In this document: positions 1-10,696 of the stretch, piece by piece | Layout: every line of letters starts with the position of its first letter | Position numbering within the stretch: the first letter of the stretch is position 1 | Assembly: GCF_029028005.1 (NCBI RefSeq) | Contig: NZ_JAOTPO010000007.1 | Span: 167,607 to 231,606, forward strand | DNA length: 64,000 nucleotides | From: Alkalihalobacterium chitinilyticum | GTDB taxonomy: Bacteria > Bacillota > Bacilli > Bacillales > Bacillaceae_F | Reading direction: 5' to 3' | Translations under genes and position numbers: made by a program | The notes under the pieces: model-generated | Seen by the model: only the letters and a program-made list of their open reading frames with translations | Databases searched by the model: none | What the model was told of the DNA's origin: nothing

Positions 1-457
1 TGATTTAGCTAAAGGCTTTATCGAAAAAGCAGAACAAAAAGGCGTTAAATTATATATGCCAGAAGATGTTGTTGTCGCTAACGAATTTTCAAAAGATGCA
101 ACGACACAAGTTGTGGATATTGATCAAATCCCAGCGGACTGGCAAGGACTTGATATCGGACCGAAAACGGTTGATACATACCGTAATGTAATTCTAGATT
201 CTAAGCTTGTTATTTGGAATGGACCGATGGGTGTTTTCGAATGGGAAGCATTTGCTAACGGAACAAAATCTGTAGCTGTTGCACTTGCGGATGCTAACGA
301 TACGTTCACTGTTATTGGTGGTGGAGACTCTGCAGCAGCAGTAGAGAAATTTGAATTAGCTGAAAGCATGAGCCACATCTCGACAGGTGGAGGCGCATCT
401 TTAGAATTTATGGAAGGTAAAGACCTCCCGGGAGTAGTAGCTTTAAACGATAAGTAA
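1..457 (+). CDS. pgk: Phosphoglycerate kinase, 3' part only
   Basis: Glycolytic enzyme that transfers the acyl phosphate of 1,3-bisphosphoglycerate to ADP in the cytosol. The window opens inside the gene; the frame runs from base 2 to the TAA at 455-457, giving about 151 C-terminal residues. The C-terminal nucleotide-binding domain is recognisable: [13 protein letters not shown], the glycine-rich [10 protein letters not shown] and the terminal [10 protein letters not shown]. It is followed 20 bp later by tpiA, then gpmI and eno, the standard Bacillus gapA-pgk-tpi-pgm-eno order, so it is the upstream member of a glycolytic operon. No sign of decay is visible in the part present. The identification is secure from the motifs and the context. 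Confidence 0.97.
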   Translation, partial: DLAKGFIEKAEQKGVKLYMPEDVVVANEFSKDATTQVVDIDQIPADWQGLDIGPKTVDTYRNVILDSKLVIWNGPMGVFEWEAFANGTKSVAVALADANDTFTVIGGGDSAAAVEKFELAESMSHISTGGGASLEFMEGKDLPGVVALNDK

Positions 458-477
458 TCAAGAGAGGATGTTCATAA

Positions 478-1230
<753 letters not shown>

Positions 1231-2763
1231 ATGAGTAAGAAACCGGTGGCAATGATAATCCTTGATGGATTTGCCTTGAGAGATGAAACAAAGGGGAATG
1301 CGGTTACCCACGCGAAAAAGCCAAACTTTGACCGCTATTGGAACACCTATCCTCATGCACAATTAAAAGCCTCAGGTGAAGCGGTTGGTTTACCTGAAGG
1401 GCAAATGGGGAACTCGGAAGTGGGTCACTTAAACATTGGAGCTGGGAGAGTCGTTTACCAAAGTTTAACGAGAGTCAACCTGTCTATCCGTGAAGGTGAT
1501 TTTTACGAAAACCAAACGTTCAACAAGGCCATGGATCATGTGAAAGAAAAAAATAGCAGCTTACATATTTACGGACTTCTTTCAGACGGCGGTGTTCATA
1601 GTCATATTGAACATTTGTTTGCCTTGCTGGAGATGGCTAAATCGAAAGGGCTAGACAAAGTATACATTCATGGATTTTTAGATGGCCGTGATGTTGGACC
1701 AACTACAGCGGAAGTGTACATTCGAGCACTTATCGATAAAACGGAAGATTTAGGTGTTGGTAAAATTGCGACCATTCACGGTAGATATTACGCGATGGAC
1801 CGCGATCAACGCTGGGAACGTGTCGAAAAATCATATCGAGCAATGGTATACGGTGAAGGGCCTTCTTATCAAAACGCACTAGAAGTGTTAGAAGACTCTT
1901 ACAAGAACGAAATTCACGATGAATTTGTTCTACCGTCTGTCATTAAAGATGAAAACGATCAAGCGGTTGGAACGATTAAAGATGACGATGCAGTTATTTT
2001 CTTTAACTTCCGTCCAGACCGTGCCATCCAAATGTCACAAGTGTTTACGAACGAAGATTTTAGAGGATTTGACCGTGGTGAGGCATTTCCGAGAAACTTA
2101 CACTACGTCTGCTTAACCCATTTTAGTGAGACGGTTCAAGGGTTCGTGGCGTTCCAGCCAACAAACTTAGACAATACGTTAGGTGAAGTTCTTTCGCAAC
2201 AAGGCTATAAACAGCTTCGAATTGCGGAAACGGAAAAATATCCTCACGTCACGTTCTTTTTCAGTGGTGGAAGAGAAGAGCCGTTTTCTGGTGAAGAACG
2301 TATTTTAATTGACTCGCCAAAAGTGGCTACATATGATTTAAAGCCAGAGATGAGTGCTTATGAAGTAACTGATGCCCTGCTAAAAGAGATCGAAGCAGAT
2401 AAGCATGATGCGATTATTTTAAACTTTGCCAACCCGGACATGGTTGGACACTCAGGGATGTTAGATCCAACAGTAAAGGCCATTGAAGCTGTTGATGAGT
2501 GCTTAGGAAAAATAGTCGATGCGATCATTGCAAAAGGCGGCCATGCAATCATCACGGCAGACCACGGAAATGCCGATGAAGTAATCACTTTAGAAGGCAC
2601 TCCAATGACTGCTCACACAACAAATCCGGTTCCAGTCATCGTAACAAAAGAAGGTGTGGAATTAAGAGAAGACGGGATTTTAGCTGATCTTTCTCCAACT
2701 CTTTTATACTTACTTGGCGGCGAACAACCGAAAGAAATGACAGGAAAAACATTAATTAAGTAA
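1231..2763 (+). CDS. gpmI: 2,3-bisphosphoglycerate-independent phosphoglycerate mutase
   Basis: Manganese-dependent enzyme converting 3-phosphoglycerate to 2-phosphoglycerate. The 510 aa match the usual length of the cofactor-independent (alkaline phosphatase fold) mutase. Visible features are the metal-binding ILDGF at the N-terminus, the phosphoserine nucleophile Ser62 in [22 protein letters not shown], and the second metal-site cluster ITADHGNAD with AHTTNPVPV near the C-terminus. The ATG follows the tpiA stop codon with no gap. In spore formers the Mn and pH sensitivity of this enzyme is known to let 3-phosphoglycerate accumulate in the forespore, which is family knowledge rather than something seen here. 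A 136-bp gap then leads to eno. Confidence 0.98.
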   Translation: MSKKPVAMIILDGFALRDETKGNAVTHAKKPNFDRYWNTYPHAQLKASGEAVGLPEGQMGNSEVGHLNIGAGRVVYQSLTRVNLSIREGDFYENQTFNKAMDHVKEKNSSLHIYGLLSDGGVHSHIEHLFALLEMAKSKGLDKVYIHGFLDGRDVGPTTAEVYIRALIDKTEDLGVGKIATIHGRYYAMDRDQRWERVEKSYRAMVYGEGPSYQNALEVLEDSYKNEIHDEFVLPSVIKDENDQAVGTIKDDDAVIFFNFRPDRAIQMSQVFTNEDFRGFDRGEAFPRNLHYVCLTHFSETVQGFVAFQPTNLDNTLGEVLSQQGYKQLRIAETEKYPHVTFFFSGGREEPFSGEERILIDSPKVATYDLKPEMSAYEVTDALLKEIEADKHDAIILNFANPDMVGHSGMLDPTVKAIEAVDECLGKIVDAIIAKGGHAIITADHGNADEVITLEGTPMTAHTTNPVPVIVTKEGVELREDGILADLSPTLLYLLGGEQPKEMTGKTLIK

Positions 2764-2893
2764 ATTGTGTTAATTTTTTTGTGTCAGTAAAGGAATTTAA
2801 ATTTTAATCACGAATGAGTGATAGGCAATAACGGACATCCTAGAAAAGGATACGATGATTATACTTAGTATTTTTATGAAAAAAGGGAGATGA

Positions 2894-4183
<1,290 letters not shown>

Positions 4184-4191
4184 TAAGCGAA

Positions 4192-4237
4192 AAGAGGCTG
4201 ATCGGCTAGGGTGTTCCCGCTGAGAGGCCTCTTTTTT
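4192..4237 (+). terminator. Rho-independent terminator of the glycolytic operon
   Basis: Stem AAGAGGC / GCCTCTT with a roughly 28-nt internal arm, followed by TTTTTTG. It starts 8 bp after the eno stop codon. Confidence 0.8.
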
Positions 4238-4396
4238 GTTGGGAGACTTTTTTGTTCTAACATTTTACGGACACTCGTAATTCTGTACAAACAGGTAAGC
4301 TAGAATAATTTACTGATTCGGTAGGAATACGTGTGATGTGATAGTAAGGTGCTTAGGCAAGCCTGCTTTTTACGTAAAATTGTGGCGTAAAAAGAA

Positions 4397-4577
4397 GGAA
4401 TGAGCCCGTGTTTTACTAATACTGGTAAAAGTGGGTCAGAAACAGCAGGAATGAGCCCGTGTTTTACTAATACTGGTAAAAGTGGGTCAGAAACAGCAGG
4501 AATGAGCCTGTTTCTTACTAATACTGGTAAAAGTGGGTCAGAAACAGGAGGAATGAGCCTGTTTTTTACTAATACTG
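4397..4577. repeat. 51-bp tandem repeat array, three full units plus a truncated fourth
   Basis: Units begin (GGAATGAGCC) at 4397, 4448, 4499 and 4550, exactly 51 bp apart; the last unit is cut after about 28 bp by the left end of the IS element. Because 51 is divisible by 3, both strands show open frames encoding a 17-residue repeat, but there is no convincing ribosome site or non-repeat domain, so I regard it as a non-coding minisatellite. Confidence 0.9.
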
Positions 4578-4635
4578 AGAACGTATATAGTTTTGTGTAA
4601 ATGGTTATACTTGCCAAAAAAGGAGATGACCATTT

Positions 4636-5862
4636 ATGAGACAGTATGGAGATTTAACCATTAGAGAGTTGGCCAGTCAATGTGAAACGGTTGATGATAT
4701 TCAAACAATGATTCGAGAGGTTTTTAAAGAGACGCTTCAAGTTATTTTTGAAGCTGAAATGGAACACCACCTTGGCTATTCGAAGCATCATATTGATGGA
4801 ATACATTCTGGAAATAGTCGGAACGGATATAGTAAAAAGACTATTAAATCTAAGTTTGGAAATACAGTTTTAGATATTCCAAGAGACCGTAGAGGCGAGT
4901 ATGAGCCCCAAATTATAAAGAAATATGAAACTACACTTAATGGACTTGATGAACAAATTATAGCCCTTTACTCAAAAGGAATGTCTACTCGTGATATAGA
5001 GGATCATATGCGAGGTATATATGGGATTAGTGTATCACCATCAATGGTAAGTAAGGTAACCGACAAAATTATTCCTACCATATACGAATGGCACTCTCGT
5101 CCTTTAGATCGTGTATACACCATTTTATATCTAGATGCTATTCATTTTAAAGTAAAGCAAGATAATCGTATTGTGAATAAGGCTGCCTATACTGTTTTAG
5201 GTGTGAATACAGAAGGTGAAAAAGATATATTAGGTATATGGATTGGCGAGAATGAAAGTGCTAGCTTCTGGTTAGGCGTGTGTACCGACTTAAAAAATAG
5301 AGGTGTCGAAGACATCCTCATCGCTTGTAAAGACGGCCTTTCAGGCTTTTCTGACGCGATAAATGCTGTGTTTCCTCAAACTAGAATTCAACTTTGTGTC
5401 ATTCATCAAATTAGAAATAATATAAAATATATTCCGGCTAAGTACCGTACCGAGTTCTTAAACCATTTAAAGAAAGTTTATAAAGCATTTACTATCGAAC
5501 AAGCCGAGCTTGCATTTGAAGAATTGAAGGAAGCTTGGGGAAAGAAATATCCTAAAGTGATCGCATCTTGGGAAACAAATTGGCTTGAACTTACTGCCTT
5601 TTTCGAGTACCCACCAGAAATTAGAAAAATGATTTATACAACTAATACTATTGAAGGTTTTCATCGACAGCTTAGAAAGGTAACAAAAACGAAGAACGCA
5701 TACCCAACAGATGATTCATTAAGAAAGATTGTTTTCTTAGCTACGATGGATATTGTGAAGAAGTGGAATAGACCTCATCCTGGTTGGTTAGAATTGAAGG
5801 CACAGTTCGAAATCATGTTTGGGGATCGATTGATGATTGGTTCTTCAAACATAGATTCCTGA
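4636..5862 (+). CDS. IS256-family (mutator-type) DDE transposase
   Basis: Catalyses excision and insertion of the element through a circular intermediate, as is typical of the IS256 family. The protein is 408 aa, full length for this family. The DDE triad is visible: Asp167 in YLDAIHFKV, Asp233 in CKDGLSGF and Glu340 in TTNTIEGFHRQLRK, which is the family C-terminal signature. The N-terminal zinc-ribbon-like segment SGNSRNGYSKKTIKSKFG and the DIPRDRRGEYEPQ motif also fit. The ATG is preceded by AAAGGAGATGA. There is no frameshift or stop, so it could be active. It lies inside inverted repeats at 4579 and 6060. Confidence 0.95.
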   Translation: MRQYGDLTIRELASQCETVDDIQTMIREVFKETLQVIFEAEMEHHLGYSKHHIDGIHSGNSRNGYSKKTIKSKFGNTVLDIPRDRRGEYEPQIIKKYETTLNGLDEQIIALYSKGMSTRDIEDHMRGIYGISVSPSMVSKVTDKIIPTIYEWHSRPLDRVYTILYLDAIHFKVKQDNRIVNKAAYTVLGVNTEGEKDILGIWIGENESASFWLGVCTDLKNRGVEDILIACKDGLSGFSDAINAVFPQTRIQLCVIHQIRNNIKYIPAKYRTEFLNHLKKVYKAFTIEQAELAFEELKEAWGKKYPKVIASWETNWLELTAFFEYPPEIRKMIYTTNTIEGFHRQLRKVTKTKNAYPTDDSLRKIVFLATMDIVKKWNRPHPGWLELKAQFEIMFGDRLMIGSSNIDS

Positions 5863-5881
5863 CGTTTGAGTTTTTCGCTTT

Positions 5882-5994
5882 GGTTCTACCAAAAAAGGGG
5901 AAAGAAAAAAGAGAGAATGTGAATTCTCCCCTTTTTGCAGAACCCTGATAGGTGCTCGAGTTGCTCTCCAGCAGCGCCCTATCCCCCTATCAGG
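5882..5994 (+). other. Two consecutive hairpins downstream of the transposase, inside the IS
   Basis: The first hairpin pairs GGTTCT (5882) with AGAACC (5939) and AAAAAGGGG with CCCCTTTTT. The second pairs CCTGATAGG (5944-5952) with CCTATCAGG (5986-5994). They probably act as transcription barriers protecting the transposase gene or the IS end; neither has a classic T-run immediately after the stem. Confidence 0.55.
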
Positions 5995-6062
5995 TAAGAG
6001 CTAGTATCAGTATAAACTTTTTATCAGAAAAAATTCATTTACACAAAATATTTTACATTCCC

Positions 6063-6201
6063 TACCCTTAGGCTTTTTTTCTCCATTTCTGCGTACCCTT
6101 AGGCTTTTTTTCTCCATTTCTGCGTACCCTTAGGCTTTTTTTCTCCATTTCTGCGTACCCTTAGGCTTTTTTTCTCCATTTCTGCGTACCCTTAGAACCC
6201 T
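6063..6201. repeat. 31-bp tandem repeat array, four full units plus a partial
   Basis: Units (TACCCTTAGGC followed by a T-run, CTCCATTTCTGCG) begin at 6063, 6094, 6125, 6156 and 6187. The array begins immediately at the right end of the IS element and is unrelated to the 51-bp array at the left end. Confidence 0.92.
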
Positions 6202-6883
6202 TATCTCAAAATGAACTCTATTGAAGTTGTAAAAGCAGTATATTTCTACAGAGGGATTACAAGCTGCTATAATCACAATCATGCTTAACTTATGAATCTG
6301 ATAAACGAATTGAAGCTTATCCTCAGAAACGAACACGAACTATCGACAGTTAATCACCTAAGAGTTCTTTATATAGCTTCGAACTCGCTTGCTTTAATAA
6401 ATTTGATCATCTCACCCCCTTTTAGTGGCCTCTAATAGATATAGCCTTGGACTAATGGCAATCGAAGTCTAATTAGCTTTAGTTGTTCCTCTAGTGATGG
6501 CGAAGGTTACATTTAGTAACAATGGGTGGTTGAAAAACTAAGCATTAGTATTAGAGATTAAATGATTACTAGACAATAAGTGAATGCTGTATCAAATAAC
6601 ATAATACATAAAGTCAATTAATACAAAATCTATAACAAAACCAATAACAAATACCATTAGTGATTTGAAAAAACTCTAACAAAAGTGTTTTAAACCTAGT
6701 ATTGATAGGGGTTTCGGGAGTTTTCAGAAAAAATAGGTATCTGAACAAGTACGTAGATAAGCCAAACGGGATATTAATAGAGGAAGTATTTAGCAACTTA
6801 ATAGATATGAATAATCTTTTAAAGAAATTAAATTTATTATAAAGGAGTAAAATAAGCATAAAATTTACATTTACATACAAAAA
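6202..6883. other. Gene-free stretch between the repeat array and the accessory block
   Basis: AT-rich sequence without an ORF that has a ribosome site and a plausible product. Short open frames on the minus strand (6130-6336 and 6614-6880) have biased, low-complexity composition and no start signals, so I do not call them. It is probably decayed accessory DNA. Confidence 0.5.
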
Positions 6884-6915
6884 AAACTCACAATCTATTA
6901 GTTGATTGTGAGTTT
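6884..6915. terminator. Hairpin, probable bidirectional terminator
   Basis: Perfect 12-bp stem AAACTCACAATC / GATTGTGAGTTT with an 8-nt loop and A-rich sequence on the left, giving a T-run in minus-strand transcripts. It would end transcription coming leftward from the 522-aa gene. Confidence 0.6.
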
Positions 6916-6988
6916 AATATACCTTTAGTTTAATTTCGAACAGTCCCTTTAACTATAAGGTTACTATGGATAAAAATAGACAATGACA

Positions 6989-7041
6989 AATAAGCTGTAT
7001 GAAACCTATTTTTTCGAAAATAGACACATTGACAGCTTATT
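6989..7041. other. Long intergenic hairpin with TTCG loop
   Basis: AATAAGCTGT (6989-6998) pairs with ACAGCTTATT (7032-7041), and an inner stem CTATTTT / AAAATAG closes on TTCG. It lies 56 bp past the stop of the minus-strand 522-aa gene. It may be a 3' stabiliser, a terminator without a strong T-run, or a protein-binding site. Confidence 0.5.
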
Positions 7042-7096
7042 GAATACATAATTTAGTAGGTAATAAGAAAAAATCGAGAGTTGTAGAGTAATAATT

Positions 7097-8665
7097 TTAA
7101 TAATCACACTCTACATCTTTAAGGTCCTGTAAAAACCCTTTCTCTCGTAGTTTTTTCTCTCTTCTTAACACACTTTCTGGAATGTAAGGTTCACCTTCAC
7201 TTTTAAGTTCTTTACCTATTTTGTTTTGAGGTGTTTGTTTAATAGTAAAGGAAGGTTTGCTATTAGGGATTAAAAACACGATTTCTTGCTTTAGATGTTC
7301 AATGTTGGCTCTAATTTCAGCTTCTCTCATCAATATCCCTTTGTAAGCCCAATCTCGAACAACGGATTTCTGTTCCTCTTCCGATAACATCCCTGGTTCA
7401 AATTCAAAGCGGTTATACGTTTGAAGAATATGTTGTTGCAGGACTAGCGCACAATTAGAATTCGTTTTCTTGTCCTCAATAGGTTTAAGGGCTTCTTCTA
7501 ACGTTATTCCATACGACTCCAGTTCTGCGTCCAATATGATTTTGTGATTATCAGATGCTTTCTCAATAAAGTACTTAATAAGTTGATTGAATTGTTCGGA
7601 AGTAAATTTGTAGGTACCAACTTCAACGATTCCCTTTTTAAAACAACTCGAAGAGAACGCTTCTACGATGATATTTTGAACTTCTTTTAAAAGGTGGAAG
7701 TCCTTCATGTAGTTAGGCGCTTTTGTTTCTTTCTCGTTTGAATATAGATCATGATATAGAACATTTTCCTCTTCAGTTGAGAAATAAGATTCTAAAGAAT
7801 GACGGTATAAATCTAGACCTGTTTCTCCGAACTGCTCGAATAACTCATTTTTTATGTTGATAAAGAACGGAATTGTTTCTGGGCGTAGTAAATGATGATA
7901 GATGTAATATTTCTCTGCAAGCTGAAGAAACTCCTGTTGACTAGCATTGTTTTGAACGACTTGTTCTGCACTAGTTAATTTAGGATTTAAACAAATACCG
8001 ATCTTGTGGTCGCGTTTTTTAAACATACGCTTTTTTCCAGTCTTTTCGTTATAACCACAAAGTTTGTGAAATGTAGAATGAAAATCCTTAGATGTTTCAT
8101 CATATCTAACTCCGTTAATGTACACAACAAAGTAACCTTTTTGAACAAAGTCAAAAAGATAATTGGCTAATTGTTGGTAATCTTTAATGTAATTTAAGCC
8201 TGAGTAGTATTTGTTACTGTGTAAAGCTTCTACAGAAACGGTCTTAGGTACATCTGGTTGAGTATATGAAGCAACGTATAAGAAAAAGCGTTTTTGGCTT
8301 TTTCCTAATGAACGTAGATATGGATCTGAAAATACTTTAAGGTTTTTAATATATCCTTGGTCCTCTTTTTTTCCGTTAGAAAGAACATGGAACTTTGAAT
8401 ATAAAAATCCATCTACCTCTACTACTAATTGGTTTAACTTTAGTTCTGCAATTATACGGTTTAAAGTCTTGTTCTGAACCATTAAATCTCTACGAACTTC
8501 ATCTAAGTCTACATGAATTTTCCCGTCTTTGTCTACTGAGTTAATTACATGAAACATGAAATCTATAGCTTTAGAAGAGATGTCTCGTTGTCCACGACCA
8601 ATCTCAAACATTAGTTGTTTGTTCAATTTTGCAGTTTTAATTGATTGTTTTGTTGTCTTACACAT
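7097..8665 (-). CDS. Unrecognised protein with two winged-helix-like segments (candidate replication initiator)
   Basis: I do not recognise a family. The likely start is the ATG at 8665, 8 nt after AAGGAAGG, giving 522 aa; a GTG at 8674 is possible. Residues of roughly 30-95 read as a winged helix: a helix in SSKAIDFMFHVINSV, a turn at VRRDLMVQNKTLNRIIAELK and a wing in LVVEVDGFLYSKF. A second similar segment starts around GKSQKRFFLYVASY and ends YFVVYINGVRY. Two consecutive winged helices are typical of Rep_3-type plasmid initiators, so a replication role is an inference, strengthened by nearby palindromic iterons at 9682-9773. The C-terminal third is charged. It is transcribed from a consensus promoter with a long structured leader shared with the recombinase operon. 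Confidence 0.6.
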   Translation of the reverse strand: MCKTTKQSIKTAKLNKQLMFEIGRGQRDISSKAIDFMFHVINSVDKDGKIHVDLDEVRRDLMVQNKTLNRIIAELKLNQLVVEVDGFLYSKFHVLSNGKKEDQGYIKNLKVFSDPYLRSLGKSQKRFFLYVASYTQPDVPKTVSVEALHSNKYYSGLNYIKDYQQLANYLFDFVQKGYFVVYINGVRYDETSKDFHSTFHKLCGYNEKTGKKRMFKKRDHKIGICLNPKLTSAEQVVQNNASQQEFLQLAEKYYIYHHLLRPETIPFFINIKNELFEQFGETGLDLYRHSLESYFSTEEENVLYHDLYSNEKETKAPNYMKDFHLLKEVQNIIVEAFSSSCFKKGIVEVGTYKFTSEQFNQLIKYFIEKASDNHKIILDAELESYGITLEEALKPIEDKKTNSNCALVLQQHILQTYNRFEFEPGMLSEEEQKSVVRDWAYKGILMREAEIRANIEHLKQEIVFLIPNSKPSFTIKQTPQNKIGKELKSEGEPYIPESVLRREKKLREKGFLQDLKDVECDY

Positions 8666-8745
8666 GCGAGACACCTTCCTTGTCGATAGTTATTTAAACG
8701 TATGATTCTATTGGTTATACAAAGGTTTTTTCCATAAAAAAGAAT

Positions 8746-8815
8746 AAACCCCAAGCGTATAGAGACAGTAATGCAAAGTTGATGCATTTCTGTAACGAAA
8801 GCTTGGGGTTTTCCC
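8746..8815 (-). ncRNA. Structured 5' leader / putative attenuator upstream of the 522-aa gene (leader A)
   Basis: Reading the minus strand from 8815, the leader starts GGGAAAACCCCAAGC and ends CGCTTGGGGTTT at 8746, followed by a T-rich tail. CCCCAAGC pairs with GCTTGGGG, and an inner stem ACAG..ATGCA / TGCAT..CTGT is present. The GGG just before the stem could pair with the same CCC, giving a mutually exclusive small hairpin. The same 15-nt and 12-nt ends occur upstream of the recombinase operon at 11731-11812 with a different middle. A terminator/antiterminator role is inferred. Confidence 0.6.
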
Positions 8816-8859
8816 TTTATATATATTCAGTTTCTTAAATTTTTAATTAGATACATTTG

Positions 8860-8888
8860 ATTATACCATTGGTATATATGCAAAGCAA
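8860..8888 (-). promoter_or_regulatory. SigmaA-type promoter for the 522-aa gene
   Basis: On the minus strand: -35 TTGCTT (8883-8888), 17-nt spacer, -10 TATAAT (8860-8865). Predicted initiation near 8853 leaves a leader of about 190 nt before the ATG, containing leader A. Confidence 0.7.
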
Positions 8889-9592
8889 ATGATTTTCTAA
8901 CCTTTTTTATATTTAAAAGTAAAACTTCTTATGCTTCTATTTATCTAATTATGATAGTTAGTTCTTTAAAAATATTCTTTTTGAAGGTGGACAACAAAAT
9001 GGTACCCAGTTATCCCCACTACCTAGGGAGTGAACCTATAATAAACAAAACCTTTTATACCAAGGGATTCATGTTAACTTTTAGGGCCTAGACACCCGAC
9101 AAGTATACTTTTAAAAACCCTTTTTAACTGTTATTTTAACCAAAAAAATTAGAGTCAAAAATACTTTTCTATAACTTAAATATCCATGTGGTAAGATAGA
9201 CTTTTTACTAAAATTACTACGAATTTTTATCCAACATGAGACTAGACTAGCTACAGCAGAAAACTTTTCCTTCTAATGACGGTGCTTACACACCTAATTA
9301 CGTTTATATCTTTTGGTTTCCTACTATTACGTACACAATTTTGACCTATCTTGTATTTGGCATTTAACTTATTTAGGAAATTAAAGTTAAGAGAATAATG
9401 TTATATAAAATTTTATCTATACGCGTAGATGCTTATCACAGAGCCTCTATGTTCATTATAGATACCTTTAGTTGGCCTAGCATAGAAGCCTAGCATGGCC
9501 ACTTCTCTAGGTAAAATATATTTATTCATGCAATATTTGCTGAATAAACTTAATTGCCATCAGGGTCATTTGACAAATGCCATAACAATCTA
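8889..9592. other. Long AT-rich intergenic stretch without a gene
   Basis: No ORF with a plausible start is seen on either strand. The stretch contains scattered short palindromes such as TGGCC...GGCCA around 9474-9500 with an internal direct repeat of TAGCATGG-like sequence. It adjoins the iteron region and may be part of a replication or partition locus. Confidence 0.45.
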
Positions 9593-9626
9593 GTCTCTTA
9601 TATTGGACACTTATATTAGAGACCAT
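9593..9626. repeat. Inverted repeat preceding the iterons
   Basis: GTCTCTTATAT and ATATTAGAGAC face each other with a short spacer. The GAGACCATAT half-site reappears in the third iteron (9766-9776), linking the two structures. Confidence 0.5.
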
Positions 9627-9681
9627 ATAAAACCCTCTTAATTAGGGGGTTAATTGCTCATATATACCATTAAGAATGTTC

Positions 9682-9773
9682 ATGGTATCTATTATTAGAT
9701 ACCATAACTATATTCATGGTATCTATTATTAGATACCATAACTATATTCATGGTATCCATTATTAGAGACCAT
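9682..9773. repeat. Three 34-bp iterons, each holding a 24-bp palindrome
   Basis: The palindromes start at 9682, 9716 and 9750, exactly 34 bp apart. Units 1 and 2 are identical and perfectly palindromic (arms ATGGTATCTA / TAGATACCAT around TTAT); unit 3 has substitutions in both arms. Regular spacing on nearly the same face of the helix suggests cooperative binding of a dimeric protein, as in replication iterons, partition centromeres or operators. Confidence 0.8.
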
Positions 9774-9810
9774 ATATTGGACCCAAGAAATTAGTATTTT
9801 ATTCACATGA

Positions 9811-9842
9811 AAAATGTCTAGGACAACTTGTCCTAGACATTA
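9811..9842. terminator. Terminator hairpin downstream of the three-gene operon
   Basis: A perfect stem of about 13 bp, AATGTCTAGGACA with TGTCCTAGACATT, has a tiny loop, with A residues at the left side giving U residues in a minus-strand transcript. It lies about 57 bp past the stop of the 151-aa gene. Confidence 0.65.
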
Positions 9843-9898
9843 ACATACAAATTTTATTTAAGTGCCTTTATTATTATACTTATATTGTTACTTACTTG

Positions 9899-10354
9899 TT
9901 AATTCCTAGATGTAATAAAAAACTCCATAAAACAAGGGTCAACTAATAAATCTGGTATTAGATAATACCCACTTACATCCGTTTTCTCTAATAATCGCTC
10001 TCTAATCAGAATATTGATAGACTGTCTGACATTTGTTTTCTTAATAAAAGTATTACCTGAGATTTCGGATACATTTACCTTAACTGCAGTACTTTTCCGT
10101 TTGCTGATATGTACGCTATAACAAATATAAGCATAAACAATAACGTCTATACTCCTAATGTCATTTGCAAAGTCAGCAGCTAAGATGACAACTGGAACAA
10201 AAAATGAATTATAATCTACTGTATTCTCAAATCTCTCTTCCATTATAAAAAACTCATCGAGTTGATGATCAAAAGCATTATATATATCTTTGTATAAGTC
10301 AGTATCTTTTCTATCGGTTCCAAAAAAGTTAAGAGGTAATTTAACACTACTCAT
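9899..10354 (-). CDS. Hypothetical protein with a winged-helix-like C-terminal half
   Basis: 151 aa, no family recognised. The C-terminal half reads like a winged helix of the type found in replication organiser and RepA_N proteins: the helix DVIVYAYICYSV, a basic segment SKRKSTAVKV, a recognition-helix-like NTFIKKTNVRQSINILIRE and a wing RLLEKTDVSGYYLI. The ATG is preceded by AAGAGGAGATA. It is the last gene of a three-gene minus-strand operon (10996 to 9899) that diverges from an XRE regulator, and lies next to the 34-bp iterons, so it is a candidate for binding them. That role is inference only. Confidence 0.65.
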   Translation of the reverse strand: MSSVKLPLNFFGTDRKDTDLYKDIYNAFDHQLDEFFIMEERFENTVDYNSFFVPVVILAADFANDIRSIDVIVYAYICYSVHISKRKSTAVKVNVSEISGNTFIKKTNVRQSINILIRERLLEKTDVSGYYLIPDLLVDPCFMEFFITSRN

Positions 10355-10378
10355 AAATAAATATCTCCTCTTATAATT

Positions 10379-10678
10379 TTAATCTATAGTAAATGTCTTG
10401 ATATTTGCTTTTCCATATACTGACTTTACATTGCGTTTAGCTTCTTGTGTCCGTCTTTTTATGCTTTTAATAGTTGCCTCTTTTGGGTTCGCTACTTCTT
10501 TTAATGTTACACCTAGCGAACTAACAGCGTAACCTTTTGCACCCAAGAGTAGCTCGATCTCTTTAAACAATTCTGTATCTAAGCTTTCATGTGCTTTATT
10601 CACCAAATCTTCATTCAGGTTATTTTCCTCAATTACTGTTGAAAGACTGATCACTAAATCTCCAGCAAATACCTTCAT
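10379..10678 (-). CDS. Hypothetical protein, 99 aa, middle gene of a small operon
   Basis: No recognised family. The ATG is preceded by AAGGAGAGACAGTA, a good ribosome site. The protein has mixed charge with a helical middle part and a basic stretch (IKSIKRRTQEAKRNVKS) near the C-terminus that could bind nucleic acid. It lies 18 bp after the preceding gene and 24 bp before the next, so the three genes are probably one transcript. No transmembrane segment is seen. Confidence 0.6.
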   Translation of the reverse strand: MKVFAGDLVISLSTVIEENNLNEDLVNKAHESLDTELFKEIELLLGAKGYAVSSLGVTLKEVANPKEATIKSIKRRTQEAKRNVKSVYGKANIKTFTID

Positions 10679-10696
10679 TACTGTCTCTCCTTATGC

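Larger units (their letters stand above)
4578..6061 (+). mobile_element. IS256-family insertion sequence, apparently intact
   Basis: About 1.48 kb with imperfect 25-bp terminal inverted repeats. The left end around 4579-4603 (GAACGTATATAG then TTTTGTGTAAATG) matches the complement of the right end around 6036-6060 (GAATGTAAAATA then TTTTGTGTAAATG), about 20 of 25 identical. It carries one full transposase gene and two downstream hairpins (5882-5944 and 5944-5994). The 8 bp outside the two ends differ (taatactg against ctaccctt), so no target duplication is seen, and the flanks belong to two different tandem-repeat arrays. IS256-family insertion normally leaves an 8-9 bp duplication, so this copy looks like the product of recombination between two copies. 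Confidence 0.85.

Noticed and set aside
4381..4395. TTGTGGCG near eno as an attachment site
   Set aside because: Only six bases agree with the rlmH end, and it lies in the region flanking the IS rather than at a clear boundary.
4300..4617. Open frames on both strands across the 51-bp array (17-residue repeat peptides)
   Set aside because: Unit length is a multiple of three, so both strands stay open by chance; no ribosome site, and the frame runs into the IS end.
6061..6201. CRISPR array
   Set aside because: The 31-bp units are directly adjacent without spacers; it is a simple tandem repeat.
6130..6880. Small minus-strand open frames at 6130-6336 and 6614-6880
   Set aside because: No ribosome site, low-complexity composition, and the first lies inside the 31-bp array.
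9421..9520. A third copy of the leader motif near 9474-9505
   Set aside because: Shares only short AGGCTTCT-like pieces and lacks the GGGAAAACCCC and GCTTGGGG ends.
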